DNA of 64,000 bases from PALSA-278 sp963760285 (GTDB lineage Bacteria; Acidobacteriota; Terriglobia; Acidiferrales; UBA7541), in contig CAVXCI010000001.1 in assembly GCA_963760285.1 (NCBI GenBank), positions 124,001 to 188,000 on the forward strand, written 5' to 3'. The position numbers and the translations under genes were made by a program. Shown here in pieces: positions 8,538-17,523 of the stretch. How positions within the stretch are numbered: position 1 is the stretch's first letter; the number at the start of each line of letters is the position of its first letter. The notes beneath the pieces are model-generated. The model did not search any database and had not been told where the DNA came from. It saw only the letters and a list, made by a program, of their open reading frames with translations.

Positions 8538-9995
8538 TCAACGCGCTGGTGTCGTTTCCGCACCGTCAACAGGCGCGTGCTGGTCATCGTGCGCCGCGGG
8601 GGCAACAGGGACCGCGGATCTGGGTGCAGCGGCCACGGCCGGCCATCCCATGGCGTGCGTCAGCCGGTCAAAGAACGCGCGGTCCGCGCCCTCCACGTCG
8701 AGGCACTCATCCTCATGGCAATCCAGTTCCACTCCGCCGATATCCGTCTCCCACGCCAGAAATGACACCTGTTCCTGGACCGCCGTGCGCGTGGGATATT
8801 TCTTCTTCAGCAGGTTGCTGTATGTGGTGAAAAATTTGCTGGCCTCCGCGCCATTTTCCAGCCGCAGCCGGAGCGCCACCACGTCGTGTTTCTTGTCCGC
8901 GCTCTCGGAGATGGAATAACGGTCCGCGGCCCAGGCCGTGGACATTTCATCGGCCTTGTCCTTCTCCAAATATTGCCGCAGGACTTCCCGCACGCCATAT
9001 TCGCCCATCACGTTCTCGTCCAATTCCTTCCAGCCCGCGGGAAGGACGGGATCCATCTTCGGCAGAGCAATGGGCAACGGCTTCACGCCCGCCAGATAAA
9101 GCTCCGGATGCAAAATCTGCTGGGTGGAGACCGGCGGATTTTCGAACACCCTGTGAAAATCGCCCCAGCCGGAAGTGGCTTTCAGGACCTGCTGGGTGAA
9201 CGTGGCCCCGGCCATGTATGGAAATAACAGATCGTCGCGGATGAACGGCGGCGCTTTCTGCAGCATGGGATCGTTCTCTGTTTCCTCCGCGGTTTGCTGG
9301 CCAATCAGCACGGAGATATCCGGGAACGAGCGCACGCTCATTTTTTGCGGCGCCAAAACGTAGTCAAACATCGCCGCCACGGCGGAACCTTCCAGGACGG
9401 CTTCGCGCGCGGTCTCGGCGTCGTCGTTCGGCCGCGCGGCCTTCGACCAGGCATCGATGTGGAAGTATTGATCGTCAAGCGCGTGGGTCAGTTCATGGGC
9501 CATCACCGGCTTTTGGTCTTCCGGGGAAATCCAATCGGCAATGTAAAACTCGCGCGTCTTGGGATCGTACAACCCGGCAATCTGCTCGGTCATCAGGTCC
9601 AGCAGGAATGATTCCAGCGGGAAACCGCGCGGAATCAGGCCGAAAGCTTCCAGCGTTTTCTCGTCGGCGTAGCGTTTTTCCGGCTCCTTGTCTTCCTTTT
9701 CCTGCTGGACCAGATAATCGCGAATCTGCTCACGGCTCCGGAGGCTCTTCTTCAGCGGCTCCTTCACCGGCAAATCCAGAATCTGGCTCATCTGCTGAAG
9801 CACTTCATCCGTGGCGCGGAGGAAATCCGGATTGGTGGCGGAGGAAGCAGGAGCGGGTTTAGAGGCTGGCGAAGTGGAGCCCGCCGCCGCAGCGGGAGAA
9901 GAGGCAGGGGGCACGGCAGGCGCGCCCTGCTGAGCCACCGCCAGGCACGGAAAGAACAGCAGCAGGGCCAGCACATTCTGAAGTTTTCGAATCAT
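8538..9995 (-). CDS. Secreted HExxH metalloprotease-like protein
   Basis: 485 residues with a clear signal peptide (hydrophobic VLALLLFFPCLAVAQ, cleavage after AVA or AQQ) and an Ala/Pro/Ser-rich linker to about residue 50. The zinc motif is VMAHELTHALDDQ, followed about 40 residues later by EAVLEGSAVAAMF, whose glutamate fits the third ligand of a gluzincin-like peptidase. A further strand-rich domain ends in a His/Asp-rich tail. It likely acts in the periplasm or outside. I do not recognise a named peptidase family, and the substrate is unknown. It is divergent from the HD-GYP regulator 188 bp away. Confidence 0.7.
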   Translation of the reverse strand: MIRKLQNVLALLLFFPCLAVAQQGAPAVPPASSPAAAAGSTSPASKPAPASSATNPDFLRATDEVLQQMSQILDLPVKEPLKKSLRSREQIRDYLVQQEKEDKEPEKRYADEKTLEAFGLIPRGFPLESFLLDLMTEQIAGLYDPKTREFYIADWISPEDQKPVMAHELTHALDDQYFHIDAWSKAARPNDDAETAREAVLEGSAVAAMFDYVLAPQKMSVRSFPDISVLIGQQTAEETENDPMLQKAPPFIRDDLLFPYMAGATFTQQVLKATSGWGDFHRVFENPPVSTQQILHPELYLAGVKPLPIALPKMDPVLPAGWKELDENVMGEYGVREVLRQYLEKDKADEMSTAWAADRYSISESADKKHDVVALRLRLENGAEASKFFTTYSNLLKKKYPTRTAVQEQVSFLAWETDIGGVELDCHEDECLDVEGADRAFFDRLTHAMGWPAVAAAPRSAVPVAPAAHDDQHAPVDGAETTPAR

Positions 9996-10183
9996 GGCAG
10001 GCTCCCTAAGCCCGGACTCCTACAGTTGAGAATAGCAGATTCCCGGGAATCCGCCGGGCCACGCGCTGCGCTACCGTCCATATTTCCGCGCCTGCGGACG
10101 TGATTACTCTTGGAAACCAATTATTCAAGTTCACCACATTGCGCATCGGCGCCCACCTATAATCTTCATTCAGGCCCGGCCCG

Positions 10184-11272
10184 GTGAGTACAGAAAAGAT
10201 ACTGGTCGTTGACGACGAAGAAGCCCTCCGGGAGGTGCTGTGCAGCCTCCTGGAAGCCGCGGGGTATCGGTGCCTCTCCATGGCCAACGGGAAGGAAGCC
10301 CTGCTGGAGGTGGAGCGCGCCAACCCGGACCTGGTCATCAGCGACATCCTGATGCCCGGCATGGATGGGCTGGCGCTCCTGGACCGCCTCCGCGCATACG
10401 ACATAGATATTCCCGTGATTCTGGTTACCGCGATGCACGACGTGAGCGTAGCCATCCAGGCCATACGCAACGGCGCCTACGATTACATTCTCAAACCCTT
10501 CGAAAGGGACCAGCTCTATCTCAGCGTCAGACGCGCTCTGGAACACCGGCGCCTGGTGTGCGAAAACAAGGTCTATCAGCGCGATTTGGAACGCCTGGTG
10601 GAACAGAAAACGCACCAGCTTTCCCGCGCGCTCCGCGAACTGGAGCAGTCCTACGACTACACGCTGGAAGCACTGGGCGGCGCGTTGGACGCGCGCGACG
10701 CGGAAACCGAGGGGCATTGCCAGCGGGTCACGGCCGTCACCATCACTCTGGCCAAAGCCATCGGTGTTTCCGGGGAGGCCCTGCGTCACATTGCCCGCGG
10801 CGCTTTTCTCCACGATATCGGCAAGATGGGCATCCCCGACAATATCCTTCGCAAGCCCGGCCCTCTCACCGAGGCGGAGCGCGCCATCATGCGCCGCCAC
10901 TGTGAGATTGGTTATTCCCTGCTCTCCACGATTCCCTTCCTTCACGATGCGGCGCAAATTGTCCTTACCCACCAGGAGCATTTCGACGGCACCGGTTATC
11001 CCCGTGGCCTGAAAGGCAAGGAAATCCCCCTCGGTGCGCGCATATTTGCCGTGGCGGACACTCTGGATGCCATGATTTCTGACCGTCCTTACCGCAAAGC
11101 CCTGTCCATTGGACGCGCCCGCGAGGAAATTGTCAGCCACTCTGGAACGCAGTTCGACCCCGATGTGGTGAGAGTCTTTCTGGACCATCCCAACGAGTTA
11201 TGGATGAAAATGCACAATAACGTTGGCGCGCCATTCCGCACTTTTCAGCTGGAAGGCGTCGAAGCCGGCTGA
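10184..11272 (+). CDS. Response regulator with HD-GYP phosphodiesterase domain
   Basis: 362 residues. The receiver domain (about 1-120) has ILVVDDEE, the phospho-acceptor Asp54 in ISDILMPGMDG and the Lys in ILKPFERDQ. A coiled helix (125-160) leads into the HD-GYP domain, with HDIGKMGIPDNIL at 210-222, a metal-binding His in HQEHFDGTGYP and the intact GYP triad. Such proteins hydrolyse cyclic di-GMP to GMP or pGpG when phosphorylated. The start is a GTG. A TATAAT at 10158-10163 could be its -10 box, giving a very short leader, but no convincing -35 is seen. No histidine kinase gene is adjacent, so this is an orphan regulator. Confidence 0.9.
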   Translation: MSTEKILVVDDEEALREVLCSLLEAAGYRCLSMANGKEALLEVERANPDLVISDILMPGMDGLALLDRLRAYDIDIPVILVTAMHDVSVAIQAIRNGAYDYILKPFERDQLYLSVRRALEHRRLVCENKVYQRDLERLVEQKTHQLSRALRELEQSYDYTLEALGGALDARDAETEGHCQRVTAVTITLAKAIGVSGEALRHIARGAFLHDIGKMGIPDNILRKPGPLTEAERAIMRRHCEIGYSLLSTIPFLHDAAQIVLTHQEHFDGTGYPRGLKGKEIPLGARIFAVADTLDAMISDRPYRKALSIGRAREEIVSHSGTQFDPDVVRVFLDHPNELWMKMHNNVGAPFRTFQLEGVEAG

Positions 11273-11377
11273 TTTGCTTGCCTTTCGCCTTCCCACTGCG
11301 GGATGCAGTCCCGCTTCAATTCAGCCTATTGCGCCCAGCAACCCTTCCGTTTACTATCAGCTTTCGGAGGAGAGTGC

Positions 11378-11632
11378 ATGGCGCTGGTTCCCATCAAAAC
11401 GGCATCAACCACGGGCTATTGCGATTGCATCTGCGGCTGTTACACGCTGGCCAGTCTGCGCGATGAAGAAACCGGCAAGGGCTATTGCCCGGCCTGCGTC
11501 AAGGATCATCTGGAATTGAACAAAGGGGTGGGATTGCCACAGCCGCCGCCCTCGGAGCGGCCGCTGGGCGATCAGCCCGCCGAAGTGCCTCATGTCCCTG
11601 AACCGGCCGATCCGCCGGGCCGCCTGCGTTAG
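11378..11632 (+). CDS. Small Cys-rich protein, 84 aa
   Basis: Start chosen at the ATG 11378 because a strong GGAGGAGAG lies 5-12 bases upstream. A longer frame to 11303 has no such site. The sequence opens MALVPIKTASTTGYC and carries six cysteines arranged CDCICGCYT ... GYCPACVKDH, consistent with a small metal-binding or redox fold. The C-terminal third is Pro/Glu-rich and likely disordered. No family is recognised. It follows the HD-GYP regulator by about 100 bp on the same strand and may be cotranscribed. Confidence 0.65.
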   Translation: MALVPIKTASTTGYCDCICGCYTLASLRDEETGKGYCPACVKDHLELNKGVGLPQPPPSERPLGDQPAEVPHVPEPADPPGRLR

Positions 11633-11660
11633 CAGCTAATTGAAAAATCTGCCTTATTCA

Positions 11661-11707
11661 GTCATCCCGAGCCATCGCGCGTTTCGCGCGCGCTTCGGCG
11701 AGGGATC
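11661..11707. repeat. Structured intergenic hairpin, REP-like
   Basis: Outer arms ATCCC (11664-11668) and GGGAT (11702-11706) enclose a perfect CGCGCG-TTT-CGCGCG hairpin at 11676-11690. It sits in the 272-bp non-coding gap between the Cys-rich protein and the DUF4010 gene. It resembles dispersed palindromic intergenic units, but only this copy is seen here. No T-tract follows, so it is not a standard terminator. Confidence 0.4.
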
Positions 11708-11904
11708 CGTTGTTCCCACAAGACCCGCAAGACCAATGATCCATGCAGCAGCTCGACAATATGCGCCTCATTCGTCCGGTTTTACCCGGATCAGCGATCC
11801 ATGAATGTTCGGATGATTTATTGGGCGCGCGGCAAACTTGTCTCGCCTGTCGGAACTGCCGAAGCGTATATTGAATTTATGATATCGCCGGAGCCAGCAC
11901 GCCG

Positions 11905-13161
11905 ATGCTTGTGAATCGCTTTCCGCCGTCGGAGGTGGCAGCCAAGATCGCCGTATCGCTCGGCATCGGGCTTCTCGTCGGCATCGAGCGCGAATGGTCG
12001 AATAAAGACCTCGGAGCGCGGACGTTTGCTCTCACGGCCCTCTTGGGAACGCTCGCGGTCCTGTTCGCGCCATCCATGGCCTTGGTGTGTTTAGGCGGCG
12101 TCTTCCTCATCGTGATCTTTGCGAATGCCCGGACACTGCTGGTTGACCGGTCCCTGGAAGCAACAACGTCGGCGGCGCTCCTGGTGATATTTGTGTTAGG
12201 CGCGTTGGTCGGTCAGGGCCACCTTTTCACGCCGGTGGCGGCCGCCATTCTGACCACGCTGCTGCTCACCTGGAAAGTCGAACTGCACCGGTTTGCCGGA
12301 GGATTACAACCCGCGGAAATTCGCAGCGGCGTCTTGCTGGGGCTTTTGGGGCTGGTGGTTTATCCCCTGCTTCCCAACCACTTCATCGACAGGTGGGAGT
12401 TAATCAACCCGCGTCAGGCATGGCTGACCGTCATCGTCATCGCCGGAATCGGATTCGTGAATTACGTGCTGCTGAAGATTTACGGCGCGCGCGGACTTTA
12501 TTTAAGCGGTTTTCTCGGCGGCTCTGTAAACAGCAGCGCGGCCGCCGTTGAACTCGCCAAATCGCTGCGCGCCGGTGTTACCTCATCGGGAGTGGCTGTC
12601 GCCGCGTTACTGCTGACAATCGTGGCCATGTTTGTGCGGAATCTGATCATCCTTGCGCTGTTTGCTCCAACAGCCATATACACCGCCGCCGGACCTATTC
12701 TCATTATGACCGCCGCGGCGTTGGTCTTCGTCCGTCGCGCGCATGCCGATGGCGGAGATGCTCCCACCGAAATTCACCTTGAATCCCCGGTTTCGCTCAG
12801 ACGAGTGTTGAGTTTCGCCGTTCTTTTCCTCGTGATTCAAATTATCTCCACGCTCGGCGAACGATACCTCGGCAAACTGGGATTTCTGGGAGTCAGTGTG
12901 CTCGGCGGTCTGGTCAGCAGCGCCAGCACTTCGGCTGCCGCGGCGAACATGGTGGGCCACGGAAGAATGCAGGCCGGGCTGGCGGGCGCCGGCGTCGTCC
13001 TGGCGTCGGTCGCCAGCGCTCTAGTTAATTTGCCAATCATTCACCGCAACGCCAGGAATCCGGCCGTGTCCCGGCAACTCACGGGTGTAACGCTGGTTCT
13101 GAGCGCGCTTGGAATCCTGACCTTGCTCCTGGAGGCCTATTGCTCATTTCACGGAATCTAG
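11905..13161 (+). CDS. MgtC/SapB-like and DUF4010 integral membrane protein
   Basis: 418 residues with about 12 hydrophobic segments. The N-terminal third carries the MgtC/SapB signature IGLLVGIEREWSNKD followed by GARTFALTALLGTLAVL. The C-terminal two thirds match DUF4010, including GFLGGSVNSSAAAVELAKS and the internal partial repeat VLGGLVSSASTSAAAANM. The two similar Gly/Ser-rich loops suggest pseudo-symmetry. MgtC proteins act in magnesium limitation, but the DUF4010 fusion has no proven role. ATG at 11905; no strong ribosome-binding site. Confidence 0.85.
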   Translation: MLVNRFPPSEVAAKIAVSLGIGLLVGIEREWSNKDLGARTFALTALLGTLAVLFAPSMALVCLGGVFLIVIFANARTLLVDRSLEATTSAALLVIFVLGALVGQGHLFTPVAAAILTTLLLTWKVELHRFAGGLQPAEIRSGVLLGLLGLVVYPLLPNHFIDRWELINPRQAWLTVIVIAGIGFVNYVLLKIYGARGLYLSGFLGGSVNSSAAAVELAKSLRAGVTSSGVAVAALLLTIVAMFVRNLIILALFAPTAIYTAAGPILIMTAAALVFVRRAHADGGDAPTEIHLESPVSLRRVLSFAVLFLVIQIISTLGERYLGKLGFLGVSVLGGLVSSASTSAAAANMVGHGRMQAGLAGAGVVLASVASALVNLPIIHRNARNPAVSRQLTGVTLVLSALGILTLLLEAYCSFHGI

Positions 13162-13271
13162 CGACGCCGTGGCCGGAAGGCCGCAAACGGCAATGTTTAG
13201 GACACGGCTTAAAACCCCATGATTCTAGTAGCACTCTCTGTCCCGGCATCATCTAATCAACGGGAAAGTAC

Positions 13272-13706
13272 ATGGGCACTACGAAGGCAACTCGAGTATT
13301 CATGGACGGCTCCTGCCCGTTTTGCCGTGTTGCGCGCGCGCGCATCGAGCCATTCGATACGCACCATGAAGTCGAATTCATTGACTACCGAACTGACGAC
13401 CGCGCCGCGGAAGCGCCCTTCGCCCGCGAAGCGTTGGACACGGAGATGCATGTTCAATTGCCCGATGGCTCGTGGCAGATCGGCTTTTTCGGCTGGGCGG
13501 CTATTCTGCGACGACTTCCGGCGTGGCGTTGGCTCGGCCGACTGATGATTGTGCCGCCATTTCGATGGCTTGGTCCGCCGGTGTATCGCTGGATTGCGCG
13601 CCACCGCTATTCGCTGCCGGGAATGCCGACGCCGTGCAGCGAACATGCTTGCGGCTTGCCGCATCCCGATCCTGCCGTCCCCGGAGCCAAATCCATTTCA
13701 CGTTGA
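13272..13706 (+). CDS. DCC-family thiol-disulfide oxidoreductase-like protein (DUF393)
   Basis: 144 residues. The defining motif is MDGSCPFCRVARARIEPFD near the N-terminus, a variant of the D-x-x-C-x-x-C start of DUF393 proteins. The family core follows in VEFIDYRTDDRAAE, LPDGSWQIGFFGWAAILRRLP and the aromatic segment PVYRWIARHRYSL. A second Cys pair is in TPCSEHACGLPH. Family members are predicted thioredoxin-fold enzymes of unknown partner. The ATG follows GGGAAAGTAC. It is a single gene convergent with the oxidase cluster. Confidence 0.8.
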   Translation: MGTTKATRVFMDGSCPFCRVARARIEPFDTHHEVEFIDYRTDDRAAEAPFAREALDTEMHVQLPDGSWQIGFFGWAAILRRLPAWRWLGRLMIVPPFRWLGPPVYRWIARHRYSLPGMPTPCSEHACGLPHPDPAVPGAKSISR

Positions 13707-13795
13707 CCTCCGCCCATTAACCGGGAATACGATATTCCGCGGGCTGGTGGGCCGGATCGCGTGTGCGACGCTCTCTTGGGGTTATGCGGAGGAAA

Positions 13796-14041
13796 TCAGC
13801 GGGAGGCGTTGCGGCGCTGATAAAGCAGTCCAAAAATTGCGCCGAACATGGCCACTGGCGGGACCAGCAGCACCATGATGGCGTGACGAAGCGCCTGCGC
13901 GCCCTGCGGCCCGGTGGCGGCGGCGTTCTGATAACACATGGCGCAACCCTGCGCGTGAAGCTCAGGCGCCAGGTACAGCAGCAGCGCCGCCAGCAGCACT
14001 CCGCCGGCCAGCGCCTTCGCGATTGTTGACCGCCGCATCAT
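13796..14041 (-). CDS. Small membrane protein with C-x-x-C motif at the end of the oxidase cluster
   Basis: About 81 residues: a first hydrophobic segment (ALAGGVLLAALLLYLAPELHAQ, possibly a signal peptide), then GCAMCYQNAAATGPQGAQAL and a second hydrophobic helix (HAIMVLLVPPVAMFGAIFGL). The C-x-x-C and Gln/Asn-rich loop would face the periplasm. It is the last gene after ctaF with a short gap, so a role in oxidase assembly or copper/heme handling is plausible, but this is inference. Start is uncertain among ATGs at 14059, 14041 and 14038. Confidence 0.65.
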   Translation of the reverse strand: MMRRSTIAKALAGGVLLAALLLYLAPELHAQGCAMCYQNAAATGPQGAQALRHAIMVLLVPPVAMFGAIFGLLYQRRNASR

Positions 14042-14099
14042 CAGTCCATTCTTACACAATTCGCGGCTTCAGCGTGGTCGCATATTTAACAGGCGCACG

Positions 14100-14393
14100 C
14101 TATCCGGGAAAAAACACGATCAGCATCATGCAGATGCAGAATACCATGGCCGGAATCAGCGTCAGGAACAAGCCCAGGCGCTCGAAGCGCAGGTGCATGA
14201 AATAGGAAATAATCAGCGCCGCCTTAATCAGCGAGAGACCAATCAGCACCGTCAGCATGATGTTCACCGGCACGCGCTCATACGCCAGAAAGACTTCCAC
14301 GAACGTCAGCGCCAGCAGCGCCACCCATATGGTCACAAACAGCCGAGTGCTTCCCGGCTTGTGGGCATCCAGGACATCCGATTGTACGGTCAT
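14100..14393 (-). CDS. ctaF: Cytochrome c oxidase subunit IV
   Basis: 97 residues with three hydrophobic helices: LFVTIWVALLALTFVEVFLA, VNIMLTVLIGLSLIKAALI and LGLFLTLIPAMVFCICMMLI. The YFMHLRFE motif between helices two and three is typical of COX4/CtaF-type prokaryotic subunit IV. It lies 15 bp after ctaE on the same strand, in the usual place for this accessory subunit of the terminal oxidase. Confidence 0.88.
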   Translation of the reverse strand: MTVQSDVLDAHKPGSTRLFVTIWVALLALTFVEVFLAYERVPVNIMLTVLIGLSLIKAALIISYFMHLRFERLGLFLTLIPAMVFCICMMLIVFFPG

Positions 14394-14408
14394 CGCGCGC
14401 TTCTCTCC

Positions 14409-15044
14409 TCAGCCCTTATAGTTCACCGAAAGCAGATAAATCATGGGGAAAATAAACATCCACACCAAATCCACGAAGTGCCAGTACAACCCGCTCACTT
14501 CCACGTCTTCGGGCTTGAACTTGCCACGCGAATAGCCCACGGAAACGAAGGCCAGGTAGAGCACGCCGATGGTGACGTGCAGCATGTGCAAGCCGGTAAG
14601 GCCAAAGAAAGTTCCTCCGAAGAGCGGAGCGCCCCAGGGATTGCTCCACGGCGTCACGCCTTCATTCAACAGCGTCACCCACTCGGTGGCGTGAAGAACG
14701 ATGAATGCCAGGCCGCCAACAATCGTCAGCCACAGGTAACGCACCGTTTTCTTGCGGTCGCCGCGGTTGGCCGCCGCCACGCCCAGCACCATCGTCAAGC
14801 TGCTGGTGAGCAGCGCCACGGTCATCAACGTGGACTTCGCGATCGCCGGCCAGATTTCAAACGGCCGCGGCCAATCCGGACTCGCCAGGCGCACCCACGC
14901 ATAGGCAATCAGCAGCGCCGAAAACGTTAGCGAATCGGAGATGATGAACAGCCACATCCCCAGTTTCTTGGAATTCACGGCGAACGGAGCTGTTCCGCCC
15001 GACCACGGAGAGTCCGCCACGAATTCGGGTTCCGAATGGCTCAC
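14409..15044 (-). CDS. ctaE: Cytochrome c oxidase subunit III
   Basis: 211 residues, five or more membrane helices. Diagnostic segments are KKLGMWLFIISDSLTFSALL, LLTSSLTMVLGV, FGLTGLHMLHVTIGVLYLAF and the C-terminal YWHFVDLVWMFIFPMIYL, which carry the conserved His and Glu residues of subunit III. It begins three bases after the stop of the other subunit-III-like gene, so the two are translationally linked. The product supports proton uptake and stability of subunit I rather than catalysis. Confidence 0.92.
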   Translation of the reverse strand: MSHSEPEFVADSPWSGGTAPFAVNSKKLGMWLFIISDSLTFSALLIAYAWVRLASPDWPRPFEIWPAIAKSTLMTVALLTSSLTMVLGVAAANRGDRKKTVRYLWLTIVGGLAFIVLHATEWVTLLNEGVTPWSNPWGAPLFGGTFFGLTGLHMLHVTIGVLYLAFVSVGYSRGKFKPEDVEVSGLYWHFVDLVWMFIFPMIYLLSVNYKG

Positions 15045-15047
15045 GCT

Positions 15048-15725
15048 TCACCGTCCCAGAAAAAGTAGTAGGAACAGAAACACCCACAGGCCGTCCATGA
15101 AATGCCAGTAAACGGCCACCACTTCCGTTGCCGTGGCGCGCGTGAGGTGGCGCGCCTTGTGGAGTGGCGTCACAATCAGCGCGATTAGGCCGCCCAGCAA
15201 GTGCAGCCCGTGCGCCGCTGTAAACACATAAAAAAAGCTGCTGCTGGGATTCGACGAAAGATAAACGCCGGCATCCCAAAGCTGCTTCCAGGCGATCAAC
15301 TGCCCGGCCAGGAACAGCAGGCCCAGCGCGATGGTCACCCGCCACCAATGCCGGAAGCCGCTCTCGTCGCGCGCTTCCAGCTGGCGGCGCGCCACCACAA
15401 TGGTGGCGCTGGAAGCCAGCAGCACCAGCGTGTTCAACCACAAAATCCGCGGCGGCTCCAGAGATTGCCATCCGCCATTCGGAAATCCCTTGCGCACTAC
15501 ATAGGCGCTCACCAGCGCCATGAAAAACATCAGGATGCCGGCCAGCGCCACGGTCATCCCGGTGACATAGGCGCGCTGGGGAACTTCCGCTCCGCCCGCG
15601 CCTTCGTCCCCATTGCCTCCTCCGCCGCCTGGAACGCCTTCATCCGGCGTGCGCCCGCTTCCTCCGCCTCCCGAGCCGCCTTCAATCAGCTCGATTTCTT
15701 CGGCAAATGTGGTTACCGGGAGCAT
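15048..15725 (-). CDS. Second cytochrome c oxidase subunit III-like protein with Gly-rich N-terminus
   Basis: 225 residues. The first 45 are an acidic, glycine-rich tract (EGGSGGGGSGRTPDEG and GGGGGNGDEGAGGAE). It then has five membrane helices with subunit III hallmarks: AGILMFFMALVSAYVVRKG, FYVFTAAHGLHLLGGLIAL and VYWHFMDGLWVFLFLLLF. It lies between ctaD (6 bp away) and ctaE (3 bp away). A tandem pair of subunit III homologues is common in acidobacterial oxidase operons, and in this arrangement they may form a split or heteromeric subunit III. The Gly-rich leader is unusual and not explained by the family. Confidence 0.85.
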   Translation of the reverse strand: MLPVTTFAEEIELIEGGSGGGGSGRTPDEGVPGGGGGNGDEGAGGAEVPQRAYVTGMTVALAGILMFFMALVSAYVVRKGFPNGGWQSLEPPRILWLNTLVLLASSATIVVARRQLEARDESGFRHWWRVTIALGLLFLAGQLIAWKQLWDAGVYLSSNPSSSFFYVFTAAHGLHLLGGLIALIVTPLHKARHLTRATATEVVAVYWHFMDGLWVFLFLLLFLGR

Positions 15726-15731
15726 GGCATC

Positions 15732-17492
15732 CTAGCGGGTCTGCCCCGCTTGCGCAGGAGTCAGATTCTGCGGAATGAAATCGTCTTTCGCGCCGGGCAC
15801 GCTGAATTCATATGGCCCGCGATACACGGTGGGGTAATGTCCGCCAAAATTGTCGTGCGGCGGTGGCGAAGGAATGGACCATTCCAGAGTCGTCGCATTC
15901 CACGGATTGATGGGGGCCTTTACGCCCCACTTCAAGCTCCAGAAGAAATTCAAAGAAACAAAAGCTGCGCCAGGCGCGGTGACGATGGCCGCGATGGTCA
16001 TGAACACATGCGCTCCATGCATGGGGACGAGATAATTCACTCCGCTGGAATCGGCGTAGCGCCGCGGATAGCCCACGATGCCGATAAAATGCATGGGCAT
16101 GAATATGCAGTACACGCCGATGAACGTGATCCAGAAATGCAGCGGCCCAGCGTGTCATTCATCATTCGCCCGAACATTTTCGGGAACCAGAAATAAGTGG
16201 CCGCGAAAATTCCGAAAATCGCCGCCACGCCCATGATCAGGTGGAAGTGCGCCACCACGAAATAGGTGTCGTGCAGGTATAGGTCCACGGCGGGCTGCGC
16301 CAGGAAAATTCCGGAAAGGCCGCCGCTGACAAATAGCGAGACAAATCCCAGCGCGTACAGCATCGGCGTGGTGAACTGAATTCGCCCGCCCCACAGCGTC
16401 CCCAGCCAGTTGAAGGTCTTAATCGCGGAGGGAACACCGATGGCCAGCGTCAGGAACGAGAACGCCAGCCCGGTGTAGGGACTCATTCCGCTGACGAACA
16501 TGTGATGGCCCCAAACCATAAATCCCAGAAACGCCAATGCCGCAGATGGCTGCCACCATCGCTTTGTAACCGAATATCGGCTTGCGCGCGAAAGTGGACA
16601 GCACATGCGAAGCCACGCCCATGCCCGGGAAAATCGCGATATACACCTCGGGATGGCCGAAAAACCAGAATAAGTGCTGCCAAAGCAGCGGCGAGCCCAC
16701 CGCTGTGGTTCTGCACCGTGTCGGTGACCACCAAACCCGCCGGAATGAAGAAACTGGTTCCCGCGCTTCGGTCTAATAGCAGCAGAATTCCCGCCGCCAG
16801 CAGCACGCCGAAGGCCAGCAAGCCCAGGATGGCGGTGACGAACCAGGCCCACACGGTCAGCGGCATGCGCATCAGGGACATGCCCGGCGCGCGCAGGTCA
16901 ATCACCGTGGCGATGAAATTTAGCGCGCCCATCAGCGACGCGAGGCAAAAAAGCGAAATGCTGATCAGCCACATGGTCTCGCCCATGCCCTCGCCCGGCC
17001 CGGTTATTTCGCCCAGCCCGGAGAGCGGCGGATAATTTGTCCAGCCACCCAATGGCGCGCCACCGGGGACGAAAAATGCGCCGAGCATGAAGATGAACGC
17101 CACGAAACGTGACCCAGAAGGACATCATGTTGATCACCGGGAAAGCCATGTCCGGCGCGCCGATTTGGATGGGGAGAAAATAATTTCCAAAACCGCTCTG
17201 CGGCGCCGTGGTCAGCACGAAGAAAATCATGATGGTTCCGTGCATGGTTACCAGCGAGAGATATTGCTCCGGCGTCATCAATCCGCCGGCACAAAACCGG
17301 CAGATGCATGGTCGGCCACGCCAGATGCAGCCGCATCAGCAGGGAGAGGAAGATCCCCACCGCCACGGCGGCCAGCGCCAGCAGAAAATACTGGATGCCG
17401 ATTACTTTGTGGTCCACGCTGAAGATATATTTTCGGATGAATCCTGTCGGCGCGGCGCCCACGTGCGGCGCCGCGTGTGCCTCCGTACTCAT
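15732..17492 (-). CDS. ctaD: Cytochrome c oxidase subunit I, reading frame broken by at least five frameshifts
   Basis: Read across frames, a complete subunit I is present, starting [15 protein letters not shown] at 17492 and ending at 15732. All active-site segments survive: the heme a His in [12 protein letters not shown], the CuB His-Tyr pair in [16 protein letters not shown], the K-channel segment in [18 protein letters not shown], the CuB pair in [10 protein letters not shown], and the heme ligands in [15 protein letters not shown]. Frame changes fall near 17290, 17105, 16700, 16540 and 16140. No residues of consequence are lost between frames, so base-calling or assembly indels are more likely than decay. 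The subunit reduces oxygen to water and pumps protons. Confidence 0.85.
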
Positions 17493-17523
17493 ACGTCCTC
17501 CCATTCCTTACCCGAGATTCTCA

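Noticed and set aside
10166..11188. 340-codon minus-strand frame over the HD-GYP regulator
   Set aside because: Shadow of the response-regulator gene, which has all receiver and HD-GYP residues.
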